From the NCBI RefSeq assembly GCF_000186865.1, contig NW_008705574.1, positions 196,282 to 260,281 on the forward strand: a stretch of 64,000 nucleotides of DNA. Reading direction: 5' to 3'. The stretch comes from Aureococcus anophagefferens (Eukaryota; Sar; Pelagophyceae; Pelagomonadales; Pelagomonadaceae). A model generated the notes under the pieces. The model made no database searches and was not told the origin of the DNA. It saw only the letters and a list, made by a program, of their open reading frames with translations. A program made the position numbers and the translations under genes. Of this stretch, positions 8,598 to 17,224 are shown one piece after another (the first letter of the stretch is position 1; every line of letters starts with the position of its first letter).

Positions 8598-9863
8598 ATG
8601 GCGCCGAAGATCATACCCGTCGCGACACCTCCGCCGCCGAAGAAGGCGCCGCCGACGAAGGCGAGCATCTTGAAGGCCATCGAGACGAAGGCCTACCCGC
8701 TCGAAGACAACGCCCAGGACCCGCTGGCCAACTCCACCGTTTCGCTCTTCGCGGACCCGCTCCGCGCGGCGACGACTCTCGCTATTTTGCCGCTCGCCAT
8801 GATCCGCATCTGCGTCTTCCTCGTCGTCTTCGTCTCCTCGGGCCTCTGCGCGTCCGCGGCGTCGTGCTGCCCGCTCCGGTCTCCACCCCAGCGCTTCTTC
8901 CTCTGGGCGTCGATGCGCCTCGTCCGCGCGGGCCTCTTCTGCCTCGGCTTCCACCGCGTCGAGGAGCGGGGCGCGCCGGCGCCGCGGGACGCCGCGCCGA
9001 TCCTCGCGTCGAACCACACGTCGTTCGTCGAGGCGTTCTATCTGACGCAGCGGTTCCGCGCTTCCGGCATGGCCGCGGAGGACCTGGCGGCGATCCCCAT
9101 GGTCGGCAACGTGCTGCGGGCGTTGGAGTTCGTGCTCGTCGACAAGGCCGACGACGCGTCGCGGCGCAAGGCCGCGGAGGATTTGAAAAAGTCGCTGAGC
9201 GACCCGAGGGCGCCGCGGTTCCTCGTGTTCCCCGAGGGCCAGACGAACAACGGGTCGAGGCTCATCGGCTTCAAGGACGGCGCCTTCCGCCTCGGCCACG
9301 GCGTCCAGCCCGTCGCCGTGACCTACGAGCCCCGGGGCGACTACGACCCGACGAACATCGACGACATGGTCTGGCACTTCGCGCGCCCGTGCTTCGATCT
9401 CTCGCACCCGATGCGCGTGACCTACCTCCCGGCCATGGCGCCGGAACCCGGCGAGGCGCCGCGGGCCTTCGCCCAGCGCGTGCGCGGCGCGCTCGCCGCG
9501 GAGCTCGGCAGGGCGACGACGGAGCACGGCCACGACGACGAGCGGCTCCAAAAGCACGCGCGGCGCCGTTTGAAGCGGCGCGGCGCGCCCCGGGAGGACC
9601 TCGCCTGGGCGCTCCCGGAGACGGGGCTCGTGAAATCCGTGCTGGGCTTCGACTGCGCCGAGGCCAAGGGCCACCTCGACGCGTACCTCGACGCGCGCGC
9701 CGCGGCCGTGGAGAAGCCGGCGTCGTACTTTGCCGCGCTGCGGGCGGACGAGAGCCCCGAGCTCCGCGCCCTCTACGACCGCCGCGTCGCCGCGGGCCTC
9801 GGGCCCACGCTCACGTTCCGCGAGTTCCTCGCGGCCAAGGCGCTCGCGAGGGAGGGGGGCTAG
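8598..9863 (+). CDS. Lysophospholipid acyltransferase (LPCAT/LPEAT type)
   Basis: 421 residues. Hydrophobic segments occupy about residues 50-115; the acyltransferase signature NHTSFVEAF follows near 138, with Glu where most members have Asp after the His. FPEGQTNNGS near 213 is the substrate-binding motif typical of LPCAT/LPEAT. The family reacylates lysophospholipids from acyl-CoA in the ER. The C-terminal 120 residues are charged and resemble no domain I recognise. The ATG at 8598 is chosen as the first in frame before the Pro/Lys-rich N-terminus. It is divergent from the PES-like gene. Confidence 0.8.
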   Translation: MAPKIIPVATPPPPKKAPPTKASILKAIETKAYPLEDNAQDPLANSTVSLFADPLRAATTLAILPLAMIRICVFLVVFVSSGLCASAASCCPLRSPPQRFFLWASMRLVRAGLFCLGFHRVEERGAPAPRDAAPILASNHTSFVEAFYLTQRFRASGMAAEDLAAIPMVGNVLRALEFVLVDKADDASRRKAAEDLKKSLSDPRAPRFLVFPEGQTNNGSRLIGFKDGAFRLGHGVQPVAVTYEPRGDYDPTNIDDMVWHFARPCFDLSHPMRVTYLPAMAPEPGEAPRAFAQRVRGALAAELGRATTEHGHDDERLQKHARRRLKRRGAPREDLAWALPETGLVKSVLGFDCAEAKGHLDAYLDARAAAVEKPASYFAALRADESPELRALYDRRVAAGLGPTLTFREFLAAKALAREGG

Positions 9864-10047
9864 CGTAAGTGCTAACGTGGCAGTCGTACTACCGAGCTCG
9901 GCGCCGGCGTGCGTTGTCTGGAAGGCGACGCCCCGACGTCGCCGACGCACAGCGGAGCGTTACTCCTCGCCAGGTCGTTTTTTTGTGTGGGGCGAATCGA
10001 GCGCGAGAGCGGGGGATGGTCGGATTTCCGAGGGCGCCGGCGTCCCC

Positions 10048-11918
10048 TCAGGAGAGGAAGAGGAAGTCGGCGATGAGCATGGTGTGGTCGGAGGGGTACC
10101 TGGGCAGGACAAGGGTGATTCAACGTCGCTTCAACGTGAGTGTTCCGCGCGCGCGCGTTCCGGGAAAAGCATTCACGCTTCGAGACCGTTCCGAGAGATG
10201 ATCGCTCGTCCAAAAATCAGCCGAAACGAGTGGAAAACGGCCGAGAAAGGAGCCTTTGAAGTTGGGAATTTCGCTCTCTTGTCCTGCCCTGAGGGGTACT
10301 GGGGGTTGGGGAGCGCGTCGCCCGCGCGCGTGAGCGCGTCCACGGTCGGGATCGTCGCGACGGCGGCGCAGCGGAGCATGGTCTGGTCGAACCAGATGTA
10401 GTCGAGCGTGCCGCGGAAGCCCATGGTGTAGTTCGTGAACTCGGGCTCGGCGCCCGCGACCGTCGCGTAGGCGGACCCGAGCGGGAGCCGGTGCGAGATC
10501 TGCCGCGCGTCCGGCAGCACGTTGACGGCGCCGAACTGGCCCACGCGCGGCGCGAGGTCCGGGTGCCGCGGGTTGATGGCCTGCGTCGAGATGAGCTCGT
10601 AGACCGAGCTGTCCGGCCCGGAGTTGAGGTCGCCCGCGAGCACGAGGGGCAGCGTCTCGCGCGACCGGTTCGCGAACGACTCGAGCGCCCGCAACAGGCA
10701 CAGGGACTGCCAGAGCTTCGTGTCGGGGAAGTCCTTGTGGCTGTAGAGGTGCGTGTTCGCCATGGCCAGGCGCCGCGACCGGTGGCCCGGCGCCGGGTAG
10801 TCCTCCAACACCACGAGCTGCGCGACGTTGTCCTTCACGAGCCGCGTCAGGTACGCGTGCTCGTCGCGCTCGCTCAGGTTCGCGTTCTGCGCCTCGGCGT
10901 AGGCCAAATCGTTGAAGGAGACGTTGCGCTGCTCCGCGACGCGGTACTTGGTCGTCTTCCAGAACATGGCGCAGCCGTCGACCTTGCCCGCGGCGCCCAT
11001 GGCCTCGCGCGACTTCTGCGTGAAGAGGCCCTCGTAGCCCGCGGACTTCATGGCCGGTTCGACATCTCTTTCGAAGTGGTCCCGCTGGGCCTCCTGGAGG
11101 CAGATGACGTCCGCGTTCGTGTCGATGAGCTCCTGGATGACGACGCGCGCGCGGTACTGCCACTCGAGCGCCCAGCGCTCGCAGTAGGGGTAGGCGTGCG
11201 CCGTCGCGTAGATCTCCGCGAGGATGTTGTAGGACGCCACGCGCAGCGACGGGTCCACGCCCTCGGTGGACTCGCCGATGAAGGACCGGGGCAAGGGCGC
11301 CATCGGCGCGCCGAGCACCGCGTCCGTGTGCGCGACGCCGCGGGCGCGCAGCTGCTCCTCGCGGCCCGTGGGCCGCACGGCGTAGCACTCGATGCGCAGC
11401 CGCCGGCCCACCTCCGACTCCGAGGGCACGAACTCGGCGACGTTCTCCGCGACGATCTCCCAGAGGCTCGCGTCGTCGCTCAGCCAGTGCGGCTCGTCGT
11501 CCTTCCGCGCGAGGTCCCCGAAGGACCCCTTGTCGCCGGACGCGGCGGACTCCATGGTGCCGGCGCGGGACCGCGCGTGGTTGTGGCAGCGGCGGTGCTC
11601 GGGCCAGGCCTCGACGAAGCACACCGCGGAGCAGAACGTCAGCGTCTCCGGCGCGCGCTGCTCCTTGAGGCAGATCGCGCACTGGAGCGCGACGCCCCGC
11701 CGGTTCCGGTTCACGGGGTCGTAGTCGTGCGCGAAGTCGCAGGACGGGCAGGCGCAGTTGGCGACGACGTCGCGGCTCCGCAGCCACCGCCACCGGAGCT
11801 CGACGCCGTCCTCGTGCGGGCCCGACGACCGGAGCACGCCCTGCGGCCGCAGAGCGCAGCCCTCGACGGGCCGGCCCGCGCGGATCTTCACGTGCGGGTG
11901 CGACGCGTAGGAGGCCAT
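10048..11918 (-). CDS. CCR4-type endonuclease/exonuclease/phosphatase with N-terminal Cys/His-rich region
   Basis: Exons 11918-10300 and 10099-10048 give 556 residues. The second half is an EEP-fold nuclease: SYNILAEIYA, ICLQEAQRDHF, VLAGDLNSGPDS and, after splicing, YPSDHTMLIADF carry the catalytic Asn, Glu, Asp-Asn and His. These match CCR4/nocturnin deadenylases. The N-terminal third has Cys pairs (CACPSCDF, CAICLKEQ, FCSAVCF, RRCHNH), perhaps a zinc-binding unit. The intron is an introner: without splicing the last 17 residues, including the catalytic DH, are lost. The other reading frames across it are shadows. Confidence 0.85.
10100..10299 (+). mobile_element. Introner copy A (200-base intron, 8-bp target duplication)
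   Basis: In the minus-strand gene the intron starts with GTACCCCT (10299-10292) and the same 8 bases recur just after its end (10099-10092). The element's ends are near-perfect inverted repeats, CAGGGCAGGACAAG against CTGGGCAGGACAAG. The 5' splice GT comes from the target duplication and the 3' AG from the element. The family core TCCAAAAATCAGCCGAAACG lies on the plus strand, so the element is antisense to the gene. Confidence 0.85.
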
Positions 11919-12314
11919 GGTGCCGGGTGCGCCGCGCGGCGTTTGCCGTCTGTTAGCGCTGGAAAGGGCAGTTGTGCCGCCGCTGGGGCTCGCCGGCCCC
12001 GCAGCTGTTTTGGCGGCGCTTTTTCGCGTTCTTTGTGCTACCGGTGCGGTCGCGACACGTGCGCCGGCGCCCGGGAGCACTACAGCACGGCGCGACCCAC
12101 CTACAGGCTCGAACCCGCCGACGACGGCGTCGGGACTCGAGGCACCAACACCTCGTCGCCCGCCTCGGACGCCAGCACCGGTGCCAAAGTCCGAGACGTC
12201 CGAGCGTCCGGCTCTCTGTCCTCCGGACAGGCCCTTGCAGCTAGCTCGTTCGACCACTTCTGCGCGTCTACACACGCTCTCGACATCACAGACAGTCGCA
12301 GCATTCATATAAAC
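11919..12314. other. Intergenic region between divergent genes
   Basis: 396 bases between the CCR4-like start and the mitochondrial small-protein start. A CATATAAA stretch lies immediately before the ATG at 12315. No gene is recognised. Confidence 0.4.
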
Positions 12315-12668
12315 ATGCTGCGCGGCGCCGGAGCTGTCATTTTGCGACAAAATTTCGCCACAAGCCGCCGCACCCTCTGCGCCGCGCCGAAGAAGCCCGA
12401 CAAGAAGAAGGCGGACCCCGTGCAGGACGCGATCCGCGAGGCCGCGGCGCAGAACGCGCCGCTCTTCGGCTTCTCGTCGCTGACGCTGAGCTCGCCGCTG
12501 CTCTGGGCGGCCGCGGCCGCGGTCTGCGTCATCCACTTCGCGTCCGAGCACTTCAGCGAGCCGGCGCCGGAGGCGGAGGAGGTCGCGCGCAACGACACGG
12601 CTCGCGCGCTGGAGAACTACCGCGCGAGCCGGCGGGAGGGCCAGCCGCCGCGCGAGGGCGCGGCGTGA
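12315..12668 (+). CDS. Small mitochondrial membrane protein, unknown
   Basis: 117 residues. The N-terminus MLRGAGAVILRQNFATSRR is basic and amphipathic, with an Arg-rich run before LCAAP, a typical mitochondrial presequence. A Lys-rich stretch follows, then one hydrophobic segment (SPLLWAAAAAVCVIHFA, about residues 58-76) and a charged tail. It could be an accessory subunit of a respiratory complex, but no family is recognised. Confidence 0.6.
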   Translation: MLRGAGAVILRQNFATSRRTLCAAPKKPDKKKADPVQDAIREAAAQNAPLFGFSSLTLSSPLLWAAAAAVCVIHFASEHFSEPAPEAEEVARNDTARALENYRASRREGQPPREGAA

Positions 12669-12726
12669 CGGGACGCCGCTGGTAATTTTTGCCGCGAGTG
12701 GGAACGCCCGCACTCCTATAAACGCC

Positions 12727-13296
12727 TTACCCGTCGCGAAAGTCCGGCGCCGTCCATCGCTCGAGCGTGATGCGCCCCTGGTCGTCCGTGCCGACCTTGG
12801 CGAGCTTGAGCGAGCTCGGCGCGGGGCCGCGCGCGACCGCGCCGTTCCGGAGGTACTCGGAGCCGTGGCAGGGGCAGACGAAGCGCTGCGAGAGCGGGTT
12901 GTAGGGCCCGACGAGGCAGCCGAGGTGCGTGCACTCGGCCTGGATCGCGTAGTCCGCGAGCTTGCCGTCCTCGACCAGCAAAATCGTCGGCTCGCCGCCC
13001 AATCCCGCGACGAGCTCCGTCGGCCCGTCGGGCCGCCCGGACAGGAAGTCGTCCGTCGATAGCGGCTTGCCGCGCTTGTCCGTCGCGACCTCGGGCGGCG
13101 CGGGCTTCGCGGCGGCGACGCCGGCCGTCGTGGTGAGGGCGCCGGCGGCGGTCGTGCCCAGCGCGCGCCGCGACAGGGCGTCGGCCGGCGCGAGGCTTTC
13201 AGCGCGTGCGAGGAGCGCGAAGAGGACAAGCGTGCGCGTCGCGACGCGCTGCGGGCGGGTGCCGGCGGGTTGCGCCCGTGCGCGGGACCGAGCCAT
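12727..13296 (-). CDS. petC: Cytochrome b6f Rieske iron-sulfur protein
   Basis: 189 residues. The 2Fe-2S ligands are in CTHLGC and CPCHGSEY (about residues 122-148), separated as in the plastid Rieske protein, which passes electrons from plastoquinol to cytochrome f in the thylakoid. The N-terminus has a signal peptide with an ESLAP plastid motif, followed by SRRALGTTAAGALTTTAG, a twin-Arg plus hydrophobic segment like the Tat signal/anchor of PetC. ATG 13296 is used; 13320 is possible. Only 91 bases separate it from the divergent gene at 13388. Confidence 0.85.
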   Translation of the reverse strand: MARSRARAQPAGTRPQRVATRTLVLFALLARAESLAPADALSRRALGTTAAGALTTTAGVAAAKPAPPEVATDKRGKPLSTDDFLSGRPDGPTELVAGLGGEPTILLVEDGKLADYAIQAECTHLGCLVGPYNPLSQRFVCPCHGSEYLRNGAVARGPAPSSLKLAKVGTDDQGRITLERWTAPDFRDG

Positions 13297-13387
13297 CGAC
13301 GACTGTGAGGGCCAGCTCATGCCCTGGGAGCGCAGGAAAGATGGCCTCAACGTCGATGTTGCCGTCCAGGGCTGCCATCGATCGGAG

Positions 13388-14356
13388 ATGATGGGCCATC
13401 GATTGCTGCTCCTCGCCGTCGCGCTCGCATCCGCAAGCGCACTCGCATCAACCAAAAAAAAGGAGAAGAAGGCCACGGCGCCGGCGTCCTCCGAGCGCCA
13501 GGAGCTCTGCGATTCCTGCATGAAGCGGCGTCCCGTGACATTGTCCGACTCCTGTGGCCACGAAACAGAGTCATGATGTCTGGTAGGCATGAAGCTGGCC
13601 GGTTCCCTCACCGTGTACGTGATCGCCGCCGTCCAGAAGGGCATCGACGTCGACCAGGCCACGTGGCTGAGCGTCGTCAAGGACGGCTGCGCCGGGTCGA
13701 GCGTCTGCGAGGCGACGATCGTGAAACACCACGGGTCGCAGATCGCGGAGGAGCTCGCGGACATGGTCGAGGAGATCGACGGCGACGCGTCGGACTCGCA
13801 GCTCACGGACCCGCGGACGCTGCCGGACCTGCTCTGCGCGCCGCGGTCCGTCACCGAGGCCTGCCCGGCGAAGCTCTACAAGCGGCCCGACCCGACGCCG
13901 CCGCGCGAGACCGTGTCCACGGCGTTCTGGAACGCGCGGAGCAAGCGGACCAAGGGCGGCGGCGACGTCGAGGTGCACCTCATCAACGACAAGGAGACCA
14001 TGGACTGCGGCCCGACGGAGAAGGCGTCGCTCGCGGCGCGCTTCAAGGACCCGTCCGTGCGGCGCATCAAGCCCGGCGAGGAGAAGCTCGTGTCCGTCGG
14101 CGTCGTCGCGAACGCGCAGGTCGCGCCGCCGACCCTGCGCGTCAAGCCCCTCGGCGCGCCCTGCGGCGACGGCGTCGACGTCGAGGTCGACTTCGCGAAC
14201 CCGTGGCGGGTCTACGAGGTCACGACGAACAAGGCCTTCGAGGAGGAGTCGCCGCGGTCGCCGGCGAACCTCCCGCTCCTCGTGCGCCTCATGGACGACC
14301 GCGACGCGCGCGACGCGCTCCCGAAGGACCACCCGGCGGCCAAGGGCGAGCTCTAG
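13388..14356 (+). CDS. Secreted saposin-B-like protein, two exons
   Basis: Exons 13388-13553 and 13587-14356 give about 311 residues. A clean signal peptide (MMGHRLLLLAVALASASALA) is followed by Lys-rich residues and a Cys-spaced helical region (LCDSCMK, DSCMKLAG, DGCAGSSVC, DMVEEID) resembling a saposin-B fold, which binds lipids. The rest is Asp/Pro-rich with CGP and APCGDG motifs and unknown fold. The splice joins out-of-frame parts through an unusually short 33-base intron; an alternative is that translation starts at 13589, without a signal peptide. Confidence 0.55.
13554..13586 (+). other. Candidate 33-base ultrashort intron
   Basis: GTGGCC ... TGGTAG, phase 1. It joins SDSC to MKLAG and preserves Cys spacing. 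The length is near the lower limit known for spliceosomal introns. Confidence 0.45.
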
Positions 14357-14427
14357 GCGGGTAAGCTCCTCGGTTGAACTCCTCGTTGAAGGCGGGTTGC
14401 CGTCGAGAATTTGAGAAGCGCTTGAGG

Positions 14428-15009
14428 ATGGTCGCGCGCCGCGCCGTGGCGCTGTGCCTGCTCGTCGGCTGCGTCGAGTCTTTTCTGCCGCCGCGTTCCA
14501 CGCGCTCGCTGCAGACCTTGGCGCTGCTCTCGCGCCTGAGCCCGCGTCGCGTGGCGGCGAGCGACGAGCTGGTGGACAAGGGCGCGTTCATGGCCGCCGT
14601 GGACGTCCTCATGAGCGAGAGCGCCAAGGCCAGCGGCGCCGCGCCGCCGCGGCCGCTGGCGGAGGCGGAGGCCGCGGGCGAGGTCGCCTACGCCATCGGC
14701 AAGACGACGGCGACGCTGCCCCTCTCCGAGGCGGAGGGGCTCGGCCTCGTCGAGGCGACGTACCTCGTCCTCGTCTCGGGCGTCACGCCGAAGCTGGCCG
14801 AGTCCGGCCTGCAGGTCAAGGACACCATCACGAGCGTGTCGGTGGAGGGGACCGACCTCTTCGAGAGCACCCGGGCCATGGACATGGGAGCGACGGCGGA
14901 GCGGCTCACGGTCGCGATCCAGACCGCGGAGGCCAAGGGCGTCGCGGAGATCGGCCTCGAGCTGAATCGGCTCGTGGAGCTGAAGTTCGACCCGTCCGGC
15001 GAGCTCTAG
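14428..15009 (+). CDS. Plastid-targeted PDZ-like protein
   Basis: 193 residues. The N-terminal signal (MVARRAVALCLLVGCVESF then LPPRSTR) has the Phe-containing cleavage site and Arg/Ser-rich transit peptide of complex plastids. The C-terminal region (about 125-190) with VKDTITSVSVEG and ERLTVAIQTAEA looks like a PDZ-type fold. Role unknown. The start is preceded by paired TTGAA motifs (14373-14394) and follows the previous stop by 71 bases. Confidence 0.55.
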   Translation: MVARRAVALCLLVGCVESFLPPRSTRSLQTLALLSRLSPRRVAASDELVDKGAFMAAVDVLMSESAKASGAAPPRPLAEAEAAGEVAYAIGKTTATLPLSEAEGLGLVEATYLVLVSGVTPKLAESGLQVKDTITSVSVEGTDLFESTRAMDMGATAERLTVAIQTAEAKGVAEIGLELNRLVELKFDPSGEL

Positions 15010-15106
15010 GCGGGGGCTAAGACCTGGTAGGAATTTCTGGCCTCAGTTGAAGCGACTGATTGAAGGCAAGTTGTACGAGGCAAGCGGCAAAAGCACACTT
15101 CCAGCG

Positions 15107-15880
15107 ATGGGCCCGACATTGAAAGAGAAGAGACGCCAGAAGAAGCTCGCTGCTGCACAAGCGGTCGCAAAGGAGGACAGCAGCAGCTCCGATAGCTCCG
15201 ACAGCTCCGACGACGACAGCTCCGTCGCTGAGGCGGCGCCGCAGAAGCAGCCGCCGGCCGAAGCCGCCAAGGAGGAGTCGGCCGACGAGAGCGACAGCGA
15301 CGACGACGAGCACGCACCCGCGCCGCAGCCGGAGAGCGACGACGAGCACGCACCCGCGCCGCAGCCGGAGAGCGACGACGACGACGGGCCGCGCGCGTTG
15401 GAACGGCCGCGCGCCTCCAAGGCGCAGGCGCACATCCGCACGGTCTTCGTCGGGAACCTGCCCTTCGCCGCCACCGAGGCGCCGCTCTGCGACCTCTTCT
15501 TCCCCGGCGGCGAGGGCGCGGAGCACGAGGAGACGGACGTGGAAGTCAAGCGCGACGTCGAGTCGGGCAAGAGCCGCGGCTTCGCTGTAGTGACGCTGCC
15601 GGACGCGGACGCCTGCCTGGCCTTCGTGGACAAGTGGGCCGACGCCGACTTCGAGGGCCGGAAGCTCGTCGTCCGCCTCGAGCGCAAGGGCGTCAAGGCG
15701 CGGCCCGGCAAGCCGAAGCGCCGCCGCGACGACGCGGACGCCTCGGAGCCGGCGCCCGGGGACGCCGCCGCGCCGCCGCGCAAGGCCCGGAAGCGCCGCT
15801 CGAAGAACATGTCCGACGCGCGCCGCGCGAAGAAGGAGGCGCGCGCGCAGCGCCTCGCCGAGGCCCGCGCGGCGGCGTAA
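15107..15880 (+). CDS. RRM RNA-binding protein, nucleolar type
   Basis: 257 residues: a Lys-rich N-terminus, a long Ser/Asp/Glu stretch with a perfect internal repeat (DDEHAPAPQPES twice, about residues 66-90), one RRM with RNP2 VFVGNL (about 112) and RNP1 KSRGFAVV (about 153), and a basic C-tail (RKRRSKNMSDARRAKKEAR). Acidic tract plus RRM plus basic tail recalls nucleolin and Nop12/RBM34-like ribosome-biogenesis factors. The start ATG follows paired TTGAA motifs at 15048-15064. Confidence 0.75.
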   Translation: MGPTLKEKRRQKKLAAAQAVAKEDSSSSDSSDSSDDDSSVAEAAPQKQPPAEAAKEESADESDSDDDEHAPAPQPESDDEHAPAPQPESDDDDGPRALERPRASKAQAHIRTVFVGNLPFAATEAPLCDLFFPGGEGAEHEETDVEVKRDVESGKSRGFAVVTLPDADACLAFVDKWADADFEGRKLVVRLERKGVKARPGKPKRRRDDADASEPAPGDAAAPPRKARKRRSKNMSDARRAKKEARAQRLAEARAAA

Positions 15881-16121
15881 GCGTGGTATCACCAGTGGCC
15901 TATGGCGGAGCCAAGTGCGGAGAAGTGCGGAGCCCGTCGCGTCCTTCAACAAGTCAGTGTTTCCGGTATACGGAATGTGCATGTATTTGCAACCCTAAAC
16001 TTTTGGGTCCTCAAGCCTGCAAGAGAGCCCGAACTTCGTGCTGCGCCTCTGCGAGCCGCGGACCCACGCCCGTCTCAACCACTGCTCGCTTCGGACCGCT
16101 CCCTGCTCGACCACCAGTACC

Positions 16122-17198
16122 ATGTCGACGCTCGCGCGCGAGATCAAGGACGTGCTCGGCAAGGGCTGTACGATCTGCGGCGTGACCGGGAAGCTCCTGG
16201 CATGCCCGTGCGCTACGACGAAGTATTGCTCGGTCGCGTGCCAGCGCGTCGACTGGAAGGCGCGCGGCCACAAGAGCGTCTGCGCCAAGATCCGCGCGCG
16301 CGCCGAGGCGGCGGCGCAGCACGACGACGCGCGGCGCGACGCGGCGTTGGCCGACGCGATGCCGGAGGAGGAGCTGGTGTCCTACGGGCCCGCGCCGCGA
16401 TCGCGCGCGGACGAGGCGCGCGCGCGCATCGCCGCGGCGCACGAGGCCGCGCGCGCGCTGCGGGAGGCGCAGCCGGAGAAGGCGCCGCTGTCCGCGCGGT
16501 ACGGCTCGCGCTGCCCCATCTGCCTCGAGGACTGGGACGTGAATGCCACAACCATCACTAGAGCCTGTTGCTGCCGGCAGATCTGCGAATCATGTGAGGC
16601 CAAGATTGGTGATGGGCCGTGTGCTCTTTGTCGATCGCCGGTCGTGGCGAACTCGGAATATGTGTCGCACCTGAAGCGCCACATTGAAAACGGAGTTCCG
16701 GAAGCCATGAACGAACTGGGCGAAGCATATGTTGACAGAAAGTGTGCAAAATCGTTCCGCCTCGTCCTGTCCGCGAAGCGCGCGGTCAAGCTGTGGGAAA
16801 AGGCCGCGCAGCTTGGAAACGCGGAGGCAATGTACAATCTGGCGTTTTCGTTTGAGAAAGGGCGTGGTGTTAAGCTGAATTTGAAGAAAGCGATGCACTT
16901 CTATCGCATGTCCGCGGATATGGGCGACGCGGTTTCGCAAAAGCGCCTTGGCGTGCTGCTTTGTAATCTGAAGAACTTCGAGGAAGGGTTCCGCTACATC
17001 AAGCTGTCCGCGGAGCAGGGCTGGACACCTGGTGAGAGAGAACTCGGCTGGTGTTACGAGCTTGGAGATGGCGTCGAGGCCGACGTCCAGGAAGCCAAGC
17101 ACTGGTTCATGCGCGCGGCCGTCAAAGGCGACGAGTTTGCCAAAACCAAGCTCGCGGAACTTGGCCGGGCGGAAGTCGATGTCCTCGACGATGAGTAA
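16122..17198 (+). CDS. MYND-RING-Sel1 repeat protein
   Basis: 358 residues. A MYND zinc finger is at about 16-53 (CTICGVTGKLLACPC, YCSVACQ), then a helical Ala/Glu linker, a RING-like domain at about 128-170 (CPICLEDWD, CCCRQICESC, CALCRSP) and at least four Sel1 repeats to the end (ALKLG-type helices such as AEAMYNLAFSFEKGRGV). RING suggests ubiquitin-ligase activity and Sel1 repeats a scaffold. Base composition changes sharply near 16543: the part before is GC-ending like its neighbours, the RING and Sel1 part is much poorer in GC3. Confidence 0.8.
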   Translation: MSTLAREIKDVLGKGCTICGVTGKLLACPCATTKYCSVACQRVDWKARGHKSVCAKIRARAEAAAQHDDARRDAALADAMPEEELVSYGPAPRSRADEARARIAAAHEAARALREAQPEKAPLSARYGSRCPICLEDWDVNATTITRACCCRQICESCEAKIGDGPCALCRSPVVANSEYVSHLKRHIENGVPEAMNELGEAYVDRKCAKSFRLVLSAKRAVKLWEKAAQLGNAEAMYNLAFSFEKGRGVKLNLKKAMHFYRMSADMGDAVSQKRLGVLLCNLKNFEEGFRYIKLSAEQGWTPGERELGWCYELGDGVEADVQEAKHWFMRAAVKGDEFAKTKLAELGRAEVDVLDDE

Positions 17199-17224
17199 GT
17201 AGAACCTAAGCGATCCGAGGCCCC

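Noticed and set aside
6531..9950. 1139-codon minus-strand open frame spanning two genes
   Set aside because: Its first half is the antisense of the LPLAT gene and is Arg/Ala-rich with no domains; only the part from 8438 down is the PES-like gene.
9869..10213. Small frames beyond the LPLAT and CCR4-like stops
   Set aside because: Intergenic or within introner A; no domain, no start context.
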